Assembly (NCBI GenBank): GCA_966212505.1
Contig: CBIHRS010000013.1
Span: 62,001 to 126,000, forward strand
Direction of reading: 5' to 3'
Source of the DNA: CAMLIZ01 sp966212505
GTDB taxonomy: Bacteria; Pseudomonadota; Gammaproteobacteria; Burkholderiales; Burkholderiaceae_C
DNA length: 64,000 bases
Positions 1 to 8,752 of the stretch are shown piece after piece. The notes under the pieces are model-generated. The model searched no databases and was not told the DNA's origin. It saw only the letters and a list, made by a program, of their open reading frames with translations. The first letter of the stretch is position 1, and each line of letters opens with the position of its first letter. The translations under genes and the position numbers were made by a program.

Positions 1-195
1 GACCTCGTGAACAGTAACCTGAAACAGCTTCATGACGGCGCCAAGATCGAATACGTGGGCAAGTTCGCAGGAACCGCCGCGGCTCCTGCCGATGCTTCTG
101 CGTCTGGCACCCCCTCTGCGTCGGTCCCGTCCCGTAGTGCTTCCGGTGCCGGGCTCGATGCTTCTTCCATCAGCAAAGGCATGGGACTGAAGTAA
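1..195 (+). CDS. epsD: EpsD-type peptidyl-prolyl cis-trans isomerase, C-terminal fragment
   Basis: Only the last 64 codons are in the window; the frame is open from base 1, so the gene starts upstream. The segment LHDGAKIEYVGKF resembles the C-terminal end of EpsD, a SurA/parvulin-like periplasmic peptidyl-prolyl isomerase encoded in exosortase-B EPS operons. It is followed by a low-complexity Ala/Ser/Pro tail. The stop codon overlaps the epsE start by one base (TAATG), which fits translational coupling and the usual epsD-epsE order. No catalytic region is visible, so the call rests on the short C-terminal motif and on position. The internal GTG at 7 is not a credible start. Confidence 0.6.
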   Translation, partial: DLVNSNLKQLHDGAKIEYVGKFAGTAAAPADASASGTPSASVPSRSASGAGLDASSISKGMGLK

Positions 196-1037
196 TGAAA
201 TCTCGTGTGAAGTTTTTCAGCGCAGTTGCATGCGCCTTTGGCCTTGCGCTTACTTTTTCCGGCGCATCCATGGCGCAGCAGCAGGCGCATTCTTCCTTGG
301 CAGCCTCTGCGGGCGACTATCGACTTGGCGTCGGGGATATCGTCCGGGTGACGGTTTACCAGAACCCAGACCTGACGCTGGAAGGGCGTGTCTCTGAAGC
401 CGGGAATCTTTCCTATCCGCTGCTGGGCAGCGTGCATCTAGGTGGACTGTCGCCAACCGAGGCCGAGAGGCGCATCTCCGACGGCTTGCGCAGCGGCGGC
501 TTCGTCAAGCAGCCGCAGGTCAGCGTCCTCGTGCTTCAAGTGCACGGAAACCAGGCTTCCGTCCTGGGTCAGGTCAACCGCCCCGGCCGGTTCCCGCTGG
601 AAGCGGCCGACTTCCGCCTGACTGATCTGCTCGCCACCGCCGGAGGCATTGCTCCGGGTGGTGCGGATACCGTGACAGTCGTTGGCGTGCGCGACGGCAA
701 GCCCTACCGGATGGAGGTGGATCTTCCCACCGTGTTCGCGGCCAATCATCGGGGCGACGACATCGTGATCCGGAACGGCGACGTGGTGTGGGTGGATCGT
801 TCGCCCGTCGTCTATATCTATGGGGAAGTGCAGCGGCCCGGTGCGATGCGCCTCGAGCGCGGCATGACGGTGCTCCAGGCCTTGGCCACGGGCGGTGGCC
901 TGACGCAGCGCGGGACCGAGCGCGGCATCCGCGTCCATCGCAAGGGAGTTGACGGAAAGGTCGAGGTGATCCAGCCGTCGATGACCGATGCCGTCCGTGA
1001 TGGCGACGTCGTCTACGTCCGGGAAAGCCTGTTCTGA
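195..1037 (+). CDS. epsE: polysaccharide export protein EpsE (Wza/OPX family)
   Basis: Outer-membrane polysaccharide export (OPX) protein of 280 residues. An N-terminal signal peptide (about residues 1-27, cleavage near SMA-QQQ) has no lipobox cysteine, unlike Wza. A Poly_export domain follows at about 40-120 (YRLGVGDIVRVTVY). Two SLBB segments follow at about 120-175 (LGQVNRPGRFPL) and 205-260 (YGEVQRPGAMRL). By family it forms the periplasm/outer-membrane channel through which the EPS leaves the cell. It overlaps epsD by one base and is followed 11 bp later by epsF, so it is co-transcribed with the export machinery. Its length fits EpsE of methanolan-type clusters. Confidence 0.92.
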   Translation: MKSRVKFFSAVACAFGLALTFSGASMAQQQAHSSLAASAGDYRLGVGDIVRVTVYQNPDLTLEGRVSEAGNLSYPLLGSVHLGGLSPTEAERRISDGLRSGGFVKQPQVSVLVLQVHGNQASVLGQVNRPGRFPLEAADFRLTDLLATAGGIAPGGADTVTVVGVRDGKPYRMEVDLPTVFAANHRGDDIVIRNGDVVWVDRSPVVYIYGEVQRPGAMRLERGMTVLQALATGGGLTQRGTERGIRVHRKGVDGKVEVIQPSMTDAVRDGDVVYVRESLF

Positions 1038-1048
1038 GAGGAAGTGGT

Positions 1049-2488
1049 ATGACGTTCGCCCAGTTTCTCTCCATTCTCCGTGCCCGCTGGCGAGTCGCGA
1101 TCCTCGTCCTGGTGTCGGTGATCGCGGTGGTGGTGGGCACCAGCTTGCTGCTGCCGAAGAAGTACACCGCGGTGGCCAGCGTCGTCGTGGATTCCAAGCC
1201 GGACCCGGTGTCGGCCATGATGTATCCGGGCATGGTGTCCCCGTCGTTCATGGCGACCCAGGTCGACATCATCCAGAGTGATCGCGTTGCCCAGCGGGTC
1301 GTTCGCAACCTGAAACTGGCGGACAACCCGCAGGTGCGCAGCCAGTGGATGAGCGCGACCGGCGGTGAGGGCGATATCAACGTCTGGCTTGCCGAATCGT
1401 TCCAGAAGAGCATGGATGTCAAGCCTTCGCGGGAGTCGAACGTCATCACGGTTTCGTACAAGGCACCCGATCCGCGCTTTGCAGCCGCCTTGGCCAATGC
1501 ATTCGTCCAGGGCTATATCGAGACCGCACTGGAGTTGCGCGTCGACCCGGCCAAGCAGTACAGCAACTTCTTCGATACGCGGACCAAAGAGGCCCGTGAA
1601 GCGCTTGAAAAGGCTCAGACCAAGCTGAGTGCCTTCCAGCGCGAGAAGGGCATCACCGTGTCGGACGAGCGCCTCGACATCGAAAACGCCCGCCTGAACG
1701 AACTGTCCTCGCAACTCGTGATGCTCCAGACGCTGGCGGCCGAGTCGTCGAGCCGGAAGGCTCAGGCGTCGGGTGCAAGTGCCGAGAAGCTCCAGGAGGT
1801 GCTGGCGAATCCCGTCATTGCCGGCCTCAAGTCGGATCTGTCGCGTCAGCAGGCACGGCTGCAGGAGCTCAACTCCCGTTTGGGCGACAACAATCCGCAG
1901 GTCGTGGAACTGAAGGCGAACATTGCCGAACTCCATAACCGCATTGCAGAAGAAACCCGCCGCGTGACTGGTGGTGTAAGCGTGACCAGCGATATCAATC
2001 GATCGCGCGAGAGCCAGGTTCGTGCCGAACTGGAAGCTCAGCGAACCAAGGTCTTGCAGCTGAAGCAGGTGCGTGACGAGGGCTTGGTGCTCGTGCGGGA
2101 CGTGGAGAACGCCCAGCGTGCCTACGAGGCCGTGCAGGCCCGCTTGAACCAGACCAGCCTGGAGAGCCAGACGACGCAGAGTAACGTCAATATCCTGACG
2201 GCGGCAACGCCGCCGCTCGAACCGTCTTCTCCACGGATCATCATCAACTCGCTGATCGCAGTGTTTGCAGGCACGATCCTGTCGATCGGGATCACCATGC
2301 TGCTGGAAATGATGGACCGTCGCGTTCGTGCGGCGGAGGATCTTCCTCACGCGCTGGGCCTGCCGCTGCTGGGCATTATTCCCGAGCCGCCCGGCCGTCG
2401 CCAGCGACTGATAGGAACATCATCGACCCCGAACATGATGCAGCGGCGACTCGTGGGGCGTTTGGCTTCGCCGGAAAAAGGGGCCTGA
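1049..2488 (+). CDS. epsF: chain length determinant protein EpsF (Wzc N-terminal-like polysaccharide co-polymerase)
   Basis: Inner-membrane polysaccharide co-polymerase of 479 residues. A first membrane helix lies at about residues 15-37, then a Wzz-type domain (YTAVASVVVDSKPDPV). A long periplasmic coiled-coil region occupies about 165-370, rich in Glu, Lys and Gln. A second membrane helix lies at about 395-420, preceded by the proline-containing PLEPSSPR segment typical of Wzc/Wzz proteins. The cytoplasmic tail is short and has no kinase domain; the kinase is the separate EpsG immediately downstream (2-base gap). A GAGGAA ribosome-binding site precedes the ATG. Expected role: chain-length control and coupling of polymerisation to EpsE export. 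Confidence 0.9.
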   Translation: MTFAQFLSILRARWRVAILVLVSVIAVVVGTSLLLPKKYTAVASVVVDSKPDPVSAMMYPGMVSPSFMATQVDIIQSDRVAQRVVRNLKLADNPQVRSQWMSATGGEGDINVWLAESFQKSMDVKPSRESNVITVSYKAPDPRFAAALANAFVQGYIETALELRVDPAKQYSNFFDTRTKEAREALEKAQTKLSAFQREKGITVSDERLDIENARLNELSSQLVMLQTLAAESSSRKAQASGASAEKLQEVLANPVIAGLKSDLSRQQARLQELNSRLGDNNPQVVELKANIAELHNRIAEETRRVTGGVSVTSDINRSRESQVRAELEAQRTKVLQLKQVRDEGLVLVRDVENAQRAYEAVQARLNQTSLESQTTQSNVNILTAATPPLEPSSPRIIINSLIAVFAGTILSIGITMLLEMMDRRVRAAEDLPHALGLPLLGIIPEPPGRRQRLIGTSSTPNMMQRRLVGRLASPEKGA

Positions 2489-2490
2489 GG

Positions 2491-3417
2491 ATGGCGCGCT
2501 TTCGTGATTCAGTCGTACCCGAGACCTCGTCCGCCATGGCGGCGCCGGCTGGCGGTACTGAACAGGGGGCAGTGCAGGATCGTGCCATCGGCGACATCAT
2601 CGCCGAGGCCCGGAACCTCACTGTCGAGCAGGTCGAGCAGATCCTGACGTATCAGCGCGAGCAGGGTGTGCGCTTTGGCGAAGCTGCCATTGCGCTGGGC
2701 TATGCCAGCACCGACGACGTGCTCTTCGCCCTGGCCCAGCAGTTCCACTATCCGTATGCCACCGAGGAGCGCCGCAAGCTCAACCCGGAATTGATCGCCC
2801 TCAACGAGCCGTTCTCCCAGCAGGCAGAAGCGTTCCGGGCGGTGCGTACACAGGTGATGATGCGCATCTTCGGAGATCAGGAGCGGCCCCGTCGGGCCTT
2901 GGCCGTGGTCAGTCCCGACGCAGGGGATGGCAAGACATTCTTCGCCGCGAACCTGGCAGTCGTGCTGGCACAGCTCGGGGGGCGGACGCTCCTCGTCGAT
3001 GCCGACTTGCGCGGGCCGCGACAGCACGAGGTGTTCAACGTTTCCAATGCTGCGGGCCTGTCGGGCATCTTGTCGGGCAGGTCCGAGAGCCAGGTGGTGC
3101 AGCAGGTCGTCGGCGTGCCGAGCCTGTTCATCCTGCCGGTCGGCATCACGCCGCCCAATCCTCTCGAACTTGTCGAGCGTCCCGCTTTCGGTCTGCTGAT
3201 GCGTGAACTCGTGAGCAAGTTCGATTACGTAGTGGTCGATACGCCTGCGGCCGTCTATGGCGCGGACAGCATGGTGATCGCCGCGCGTTGCGGCGGCGGT
3301 CTTGTTCTTTCGCGCAAGCATGCCTCCCGGGTAGGAGCACTTCAAGACCTGGTCTCGAAGCTGTCGGCCAGTACCGTCAAGCTTGCCGGCGTGGTGTTGA
3401 ACGATTTCCAGGGCTGA
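2491..3417 (+). CDS. epsG: EpsG, BY-kinase-type ATPase with an N-terminal MshEN-like domain
   Basis: Cytoplasmic partner of EpsF, 308 residues. The C-terminal half is a BY-kinase/MinD-like P-loop domain: Walker A SPDAGDGKT (about 141-149), Walker A' LLVDADLR (about 168-175) and Walker B YVVVDTPA (about 244-251). No tyrosine-rich tail follows; the protein stops just after the fold (VVLNDFQG), so conventional tail autophosphorylation is not evident. Residues 32-84 contain two 24-residue repeats separated by exactly five residues, matching the layout of MshEN/GspE-N cyclic-di-GMP-binding motifs. The second repeat keeps R61, G63, G70 and Q84; the first is degenerate (A32, R41). Expected role: control of EpsF oligomer cycling and chain length. 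Confidence 0.88.
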   Translation: MARFRDSVVPETSSAMAAPAGGTEQGAVQDRAIGDIIAEARNLTVEQVEQILTYQREQGVRFGEAAIALGYASTDDVLFALAQQFHYPYATEERRKLNPELIALNEPFSQQAEAFRAVRTQVMMRIFGDQERPRRALAVVSPDAGDGKTFFAANLAVVLAQLGGRTLLVDADLRGPRQHEVFNVSNAAGLSGILSGRSESQVVQQVVGVPSLFILPVGITPPNPLELVERPAFGLLMRELVSKFDYVVVDTPAAVYGADSMVIAARCGGGLVLSRKHASRVGALQDLVSKLSASTVKLAGVVLNDFQG

Positions 3418-3424
3418 GGTCGCA

Positions 3425-4333
3425 GTGACTGACGTGAATGCCGGGCAAGGTGCTGCGCCCAGCCTGTTGGCGAGGTTTCTCCTTTTCGTGGGTCTTCCGC
3501 GAGAAGCTTTGCTCACGGCAGTCATTCTCTTGGCGGGCTGGCTGGCCATGTATGGCCCGACTTACTATGCCCTATCGACGTCCATCTGGGCCACGGACGA
3601 GCAGGGGCATGGCCCGATCATCCTGGCGATCAGCGCTTGGCTCCTTTTCGTCAAGAGGAAGCCGCTGCTTGAGTCCGTCGGCCAACCCCGGCCCTGGCTG
3701 GGTGCTGTGCTGTTTGCCATTGGCTGGGCCGCCTACGTGCTCGGAAGATCGCAGTACATCTGGATGCTGGAGGTCGGATCCCAGATTCTGATCCTGGCTG
3801 CGCTGCTGGTCTATTTCGGCGGGCTGTCGGTGTTGCGCCGCGCTTGGTTCCCGCTGTTCTTCATGTTGTTCATGGTGCCGTTGCCTGGCGACTTTGTCGC
3901 CGCGGTCACCACGCCCTTGAAGAGCGCCGTGTCTGCTGTGGCATCGTCGGCGCTCCATGGCCTGGGCTATCCGGTCGGCCGTTCGGGCGTGGTGCTCACG
4001 GCAGGGCAGTATCAGCTTCTGGTGGCCGATGCCTGCGCAGGTCTCAACTCGATGTTCACGCTGGAAGCACTCGGGCTGCTGTACATGAACCTCATGAGCT
4101 ACAAGTCCGCTGCGCGGAACATCGCCCTAGCCATCCTGATCATTCCCACGTCGTTTATCGCCAACACCGTGCGCGTGATGATCCTTGTTCTTGTGACGTA
4201 TCACTTCGGCGACGAGGCTGGCCAGGGGTTCGTCCACAACTTCGCGGGCATGGTGCTGTTCATGGTGGCGTTGGCCATCATTCTGTCGCTTGACAGGGTG
4301 CTCGGTTATCTGCTGCCGGAGCGTTCAACATGA
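3425..4333 (+). CDS. xrtB: exosortase B
   Basis: Polytopic inner-membrane cysteine transpeptidase of 302 residues, about eight hydrophobic segments. The exosortase triad is present: Cys204 in ADACAGLNS, Arg250 in NTVRVMIL and His271 in VHNFAG. By family it recognises C-terminal PEP-CTERM tripartite signals, cleaves them and passes the protein on to the cell surface. The start is GTG at 3425. It lies 7 bp after epsG and overlaps epsI by four bases, the order typical of XrtB/EPS clusters. A candidate substrate is the PEP-CTERM protein at 20135-21313 in the same locus. Confidence 0.93.
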   Translation: MTDVNAGQGAAPSLLARFLLFVGLPREALLTAVILLAGWLAMYGPTYYALSTSIWATDEQGHGPIILAISAWLLFVKRKPLLESVGQPRPWLGAVLFAIGWAAYVLGRSQYIWMLEVGSQILILAALLVYFGGLSVLRRAWFPLFFMLFMVPLPGDFVAAVTTPLKSAVSAVASSALHGLGYPVGRSGVVLTAGQYQLLVADACAGLNSMFTLEALGLLYMNLMSYKSAARNIALAILIIPTSFIANTVRVMILVLVTYHFGDEAGQGFVHNFAGMVLFMVALAIILSLDRVLGYLLPERST

Positions 4334-5031
4334 CAAGAGGAATGATCCGGGCAGCCGTATTCGCAGTGCTGATGGCCGGGGCGGTCGGTGTTGCCACGGC
4401 TTGGCGGCCGACGCATTTCATTGCCGACACGAAGCCGCACGTCGAGTTGAAGACCTTGGTGCCGGCGCAGTTCGGAGAGTGGCGTGTCGACGACACCATC
4501 GTGCCGCTGCAGCCATCGCCTGATGTTCAGAAGGTTATCAACGAGACCTATGAACAGACGTTCGCCCAGACGTACCGCAACGACAAGGGCGAGCGGGTGA
4601 TGCTCTCGCTGGCGTACGGCCGTAACCAGCACGAGGGCATGAATACGCACCGTCCTGAGATCTGCTACCCGGCGCAGGGGTTCCAGATCGTGCAGAGCAG
4701 CCAGACCGGAGTTGCCCCTCTTGCGGGAACGCCAGGCATCCCAGTGGTGCGGTTGGTAACGGCCCATCCAGGGCGCAACGAGCCGATCACCTACTGGCTG
4801 ATCGTCGGAGACGAGGTTACGACGTTTGGTCGCGGGCACAAGATGGTCACCCTCCGATACGGGCTATTGGGAAAGATTCCTGATGGACTACTCGTGCGGG
4901 TTTCCTCTATCGATCCCGACAATCGCCACGCCTTTGAGGTGCAGGAGCGCTTCATCGCGGCGATGCTGCAGGCCATGACTCCCGGTGGCCGGGAGGTGAT
5001 GCTGGGAAAATTGGCCGTCAAGGGAACATGA
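4330..5031 (+). CDS. epsI: EpsI, exosortase B-associated protein
   Basis: A 233-residue EpsI-family protein with an N-terminal membrane anchor or signal segment (about residues 6-24). The body has the family pattern (YEQTFAQTYRNDKGERVMLS, then YGRNQHEGMNTHRPEICYP). The conserved HRPEICYP and GRGHK motifs, with Cys and His, are retained. EpsI proteins accompany or are fused to exosortases; their biochemical role is unproven, though a role in processing or releasing sorted cargo is assumed. The start overlaps the xrtB stop (ATGA), indicating translational coupling. The gene is full length for the family. Confidence 0.88.
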   Translation: MTRGMIRAAVFAVLMAGAVGVATAWRPTHFIADTKPHVELKTLVPAQFGEWRVDDTIVPLQPSPDVQKVINETYEQTFAQTYRNDKGERVMLSLAYGRNQHEGMNTHRPEICYPAQGFQIVQSSQTGVAPLAGTPGIPVVRLVTAHPGRNEPITYWLIVGDEVTTFGRGHKMVTLRYGLLGKIPDGLLVRVSSIDPDNRHAFEVQERFIAAMLQAMTPGGREVMLGKLAVKGT

Positions 5032-5064
5032 AGCGCTTTGTGCGCTGGTAATCGAGAAACGAAA

Positions 5065-6183
5065 ATGACCATGAAGAAAGCACTTATCACCGGAGTCACC
5101 GGTCAGGATGGCGCCTACCTTGCCGAGTTGCTGCTGAGCAAGGGCTACGAGGTTCACGGCATCAAGCGCAGGGCCTCGCTGTTCAATACCGATCGCATTG
5201 ACCATATTTACCAGGATCCCCACGTCGAAGGCCAGCGGTTCAAGCTGCACTACGGCGACCTGACTGATTCGACGAACCTGATCCGGATCGTCCAGCAGGT
5301 GCAGCCCGATGAGATCTACAACCTGGCGGCGATGAGCCACGTGGCCGTCAGCTTCGAGACGCCCGAGTACACCGCCAATGCCGACGGCATCGGCACGCTG
5401 CGTCTGCTCGAGGCCATCCGCATTCTCGGCCTCGAGAAGCACACCCGCTTCTACCAGGCCAGCACCTCGGAGCTGTACGGCTTGGTGCAGGAGATTCCCC
5501 AGAAGGAAACCACGCCGTTCTATCCGCGCAGCCCCTACGCCGTGGCCAAGTTGTATGGCTACTGGATCACGGTCAACTACCGCGAGGCGTATGGCATTTA
5601 TGCCTGCAATGGCGTGCTCTTCAACCATGAGAGCCCGCTGCGTGGCGAGACCTTCGTGACGCGCAAGATCACCCGTGCCATCGCACGGATCGCCCTGGGT
5701 CTGCAGGACTGCCTCTACCTCGGCAACCTCTCTGCCCTGCGCGACTGGGGGCATGCGCGTGACTATGTGCTGATGCAGTGGATGATGCTGCAGCAGGACA
5801 AGCCGGAGGATTTCGTGATCGCGACCGGTGTCCAGTACAGCGTGCGCCAGTTCGTCGAGTTCGCGGCCCGCGAACTGGGCATCACGGTCGAGTTCAAGGG
5901 CGAGGGCGTCGACGAGGTCGGCGTGGTCACGCGGGTGGACGGCGACAGGGCCAAGTGCAAGGTCGGCGACACGATCGTGAAGGTCGACCCGCGCTATTTC
6001 CGTCCGACCGAAGTCGAGACGCTCCTCGGCGATCCGAGCAAGGCCAAGGAGAAGCTTGGCTGGACTCCCAAGACTTCGTTGCAGGAACTCGTCCGCGAAA
6101 TGGTCGAGGCCGACTACAGCGCGGCCAAGCGCGACAGCCTCGTCAAGCTGGCGGGTTTCCAGGCCTACGACTACCACGAGTAA
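5065..6183 (+). CDS. gmd: GDP-mannose 4,6-dehydratase
   Basis: Short-chain dehydrogenase/reductase of 372 residues that converts GDP-D-mannose to GDP-4-dehydro-6-deoxy-D-mannose. Visible are the NAD(P)-binding motif GVTGQDGAYL near the N-terminus, the catalytic YxxxK in SPYAVAKLYGYW, and the Gmd-specific HESPLRGETFVTRKI. The reading frame extends upstream to a TTG at 5038. The ATG at 5065 is preferred because family members begin just before KKALITG and GAGAAA precedes it; ATG 5071 is a close alternative. With ManC (23431-24879) upstream and Fcl downstream it forms a GDP-fucose pathway. Confidence 0.94.
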   Translation: MTMKKALITGVTGQDGAYLAELLLSKGYEVHGIKRRASLFNTDRIDHIYQDPHVEGQRFKLHYGDLTDSTNLIRIVQQVQPDEIYNLAAMSHVAVSFETPEYTANADGIGTLRLLEAIRILGLEKHTRFYQASTSELYGLVQEIPQKETTPFYPRSPYAVAKLYGYWITVNYREAYGIYACNGVLFNHESPLRGETFVTRKITRAIARIALGLQDCLYLGNLSALRDWGHARDYVLMQWMMLQQDKPEDFVIATGVQYSVRQFVEFAARELGITVEFKGEGVDEVGVVTRVDGDRAKCKVGDTIVKVDPRYFRPTEVETLLGDPSKAKEKLGWTPKTSLQELVREMVEADYSAAKRDSLVKLAGFQAYDYHE

Positions 6184-6277
6184 TGCCGCGCCGCTGCCCG
6201 GTCGAAGGGCCGGCAGCGGAGCGAAAAGCAATGAGGGTCAGCATCGTGGCTGGCCCTCGCCGTTTGAGGAAATAGAG

Positions 6278-7216
6278 ATGACCGTCATCGACAGACAAAG
6301 CAAGATCGTGGTGGCCGGCCACAGAGGCATGGTTGGAAGCGCGCTGGTGCGTCGATTGCAAGCGGCCGGCTATGCCAGCGTGATCACTTACGGACGAGAC
6401 ACGGTGGATCTTCTCGACCAGCGCGCCGTCCACGACAGGCTGCAGCAGGATCGACCCGACTACATCTTCATCGCTGCCGCCAAGGTAGGAGGCATCCAGG
6501 CGAACAACGTCTACCGCGCGGATTTCCTCTATCAGAACCTGATGATCGAGGCCAATCTCATCCATGGTGCGCACCTTGCCGGCGTGCAGCGGCTGATGTT
6601 CCTGGGCTCGTCATGCATCTATCCGCGAGACTGTCCACAGCCGATCAAGGAGGAGTACCTCCTGACGGGCCCGCTGGAGCAGACCAACGAGCCCTACGCC
6701 ATTGCGAAGATCGCGGGCATCAAGCTCTGCGACAGCTACAACAGCCAGTACGGACGCCAATACGTGAGCGCCATGCCCACCAACCTGTACGGCCCCAACG
6801 ACAACTACGATCTCGCGAACAGCCACGTGCTGCCGGCGTTGATCCGCAAAGTCCACGAGGCCAAGGCCCGCGGCGATGCCGAGTTCGTCGTGTGGGGAAC
6901 CGGCTCTCCTCGCCGCGAGTTCCTCTACGTGGACGATCTGGCTGACGCCTGCGTCCGCCTGATGGAGCAGGGATATGACGGGCCGCTGGTCAACGTCGGT
7001 ACCGGCGAAGACGTGACGATCCGCGAACTCGCCGAAACGGTGATGCAGGTCGTCGGATTCGACGGCCGCATCGTGTTCGACAGTTCCAAGCCCGACGGCA
7101 CGCCCCGGAAGCTGCTGAACGTCGACCGGCTGTCGGCGCTCGGATGGAAAGCCCAGCGTTCGCTGCGCGAAGGCATCGAGCTGGCGTACGCCGATTTCCG
7201 GCAGAGGTTTGCTTGA
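6278..7216 (+). CDS. fcl: GDP-L-fucose synthase
   Basis: NADPH-dependent epimerase/reductase of 312 residues that turns the Gmd product into GDP-L-fucose. The family start KIVVAGHRGMVGSALVRRL is followed by the SSCIYPRDCPQPIKEEYLL region and the catalytic YAIAK. The ATG at 6278 is chosen because it follows a GAGGAAAT ribosome-binding site and matches family length; the open frame runs further upstream into gmd without a credible start. The 94-bp gap to gmd shows no clear promoter or terminator. The pair gmd-fcl suggests that fucose, or a related 6-deoxyhexose, is in the EPS. Confidence 0.94.
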   Translation: MTVIDRQSKIVVAGHRGMVGSALVRRLQAAGYASVITYGRDTVDLLDQRAVHDRLQQDRPDYIFIAAAKVGGIQANNVYRADFLYQNLMIEANLIHGAHLAGVQRLMFLGSSCIYPRDCPQPIKEEYLLTGPLEQTNEPYAIAKIAGIKLCDSYNSQYGRQYVSAMPTNLYGPNDNYDLANSHVLPALIRKVHEAKARGDAEFVVWGTGSPRREFLYVDDLADACVRLMEQGYDGPLVNVGTGEDVTIRELAETVMQVVGFDGRIVFDSSKPDGTPRKLLNVDRLSALGWKAQRSLREGIELAYADFRQRFA

Positions 7217-7237
7217 GCGGTCCAAGGACGCCAGGGC

Positions 7238-8752
7238 ATGACGTCGGCGGGTGTCATGAGTAGCGGCCCGCTTGCGAGAAGGGCGGCTTCCGCGTTTTCC
7301 TGGTCGGTCATCGGGTCGCTCTTCCGAGCACTGTCGGGCTTCCTGTTCCAACTGATCCTGGCGCGCATGCTGGGACCGGCGGCATATGGCCAGTTCTCGA
7401 TCCTGATGGCGTTCCTTGCCGTGGGATGGCTGCTCGCCGATGCGGGCTATGGAGCCGCGCTCATCCAGAAGTCGGAGCTGAACGACGAAGACATCCACTA
7501 TGCGCTGACATGGGTGTTCCTGGTCGGCATCGGGTTAGCGCTGTTGCTTGCACTGGCCGCGGGGTCTCTCGCAACGTTTTTCGACGATCCTGCGCTGAAG
7601 CAGCTTCTATGGGCGACCGCAGCGCTGGTGCCGCTGCAGGCGATGGCGAACATTCCGGTGAGCCTGCTCAAGCGCAACCTGCAGCAGAAGACGGTGCAGC
7701 TGGCTCAGCTGGTTGGCTATGTCTCGGGCATGGCCTTGCTGGCGGTGCCTATGGCGCTGGCGGGCGCCGGTGCGTGGAGCCTGGTGGCGGCATCTGCCCT
7801 GCAGACGCTCATCACGCTGGTCTGGGCGTATCTGGGCACGCGGCACTCCATCGGCATCAGGCTCGGGGGCGACCTGCAGATGCGGCGTTTCGGCCTCACC
7901 GTCCTGGGTTCGAACCTGGTCAATTCGGGGATCGAATACTTCGACCGGCTGGTGGTCGGTGGGCTCTGGGGCGTGCGCCACGCGGGCCTGTACAGCACGT
8001 CCATCAATGCAGCGCGTACCCCCGTCGGCGTTTTCCTGCCTCCGTTGCAATCGGTGATCTTCCCAGCCACCGCGCGCATGGCGGCCCAGAAGCAGTCGAC
8101 GCGGCTGGCTTTCGTGGGGACCACCAATCTCGCCATGCTGGTGAGCCTGCCCTTGTTCGCCTGGCTGGCGGCGAACTCGGACGCGGTGATCACGCTGCTG
8201 TATGGGCGCAAATGGCTGGATGCCGCGCCCTTGCTGATGGCCACGTGCAGCGCCATGCCGCTGTATGTCGTCTCGGCGATTGCGGGGTCGACCCTCATGG
8301 GCCTGGGTATGGCACGCCAGGAGTTTCTCTCCCAGGGCGTGGTGCTGGCCGTGCTATTGAGCGGCTTCCTCATGCTTCAACACCAGCCGTTTTCCATCGC
8401 GGTGTGGGTGATGGTGGTTGCGTATGCCATTCGCGCGCTGGTGCTGTGCATCGCCCTTGCGAAGGCAGTGGAAGCGACGGGACGCGACCTGATGCGGGCC
8501 ATGGCCGGCGGGACGTGCCTGGCGTTGGGAGCGCTCGCGGTATGCATCGCCGTGTCATGGATGCCCCCATGGGGAACGTACTCCGCAATGGCAGTCTCGG
8601 CGGTGCTGATTCTCGTGGCCTCCGTCGGATTGCTGGTGGCCTTGCCTCGGCTGTTGCTGACGGAGGAACTGAGGCGTTTGATCTTGACGGCGGCAGGAGC
8701 CTCGACCCGTGTCCGCGCCGCTTTCCGGATGTTGAGGGTGCCGTTGGAATGA
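7238..8752 (+). CDS. Wzx-type oligosaccharide flippase (MOP superfamily)
   Basis: Integral membrane protein of 504 residues with about 12-14 predicted helices, resembling polysaccharide-biosynthesis flippases. The N-terminal part carries the typical FQLILARMLGPAAYGQFSIL motif. It should move undecaprenyl-linked repeat units across the inner membrane before polymerisation. AAGGA sits 9 bp before ATG 7238, which supports that start over ATG 7256. It lies 21 bp after fcl, and the downstream transferase overlaps its stop by four bases. The family is too diverse to state the transported sugar. Confidence 0.85.
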   Translation: MTSAGVMSSGPLARRAASAFSWSVIGSLFRALSGFLFQLILARMLGPAAYGQFSILMAFLAVGWLLADAGYGAALIQKSELNDEDIHYALTWVFLVGIGLALLLALAAGSLATFFDDPALKQLLWATAALVPLQAMANIPVSLLKRNLQQKTVQLAQLVGYVSGMALLAVPMALAGAGAWSLVAASALQTLITLVWAYLGTRHSIGIRLGGDLQMRRFGLTVLGSNLVNSGIEYFDRLVVGGLWGVRHAGLYSTSINAARTPVGVFLPPLQSVIFPATARMAAQKQSTRLAFVGTTNLAMLVSLPLFAWLAANSDAVITLLYGRKWLDAAPLLMATCSAMPLYVVSAIAGSTLMGLGMARQEFLSQGVVLAVLLSGFLMLQHQPFSIAVWVMVVAYAIRALVLCIALAKAVEATGRDLMRAMAGGTCLALGALAVCIAVSWMPPWGTYSAMAVSAVLILVASVGLLVALPRLLLTEELRRLILTAAGASTRVRAAFRMLRVPLE

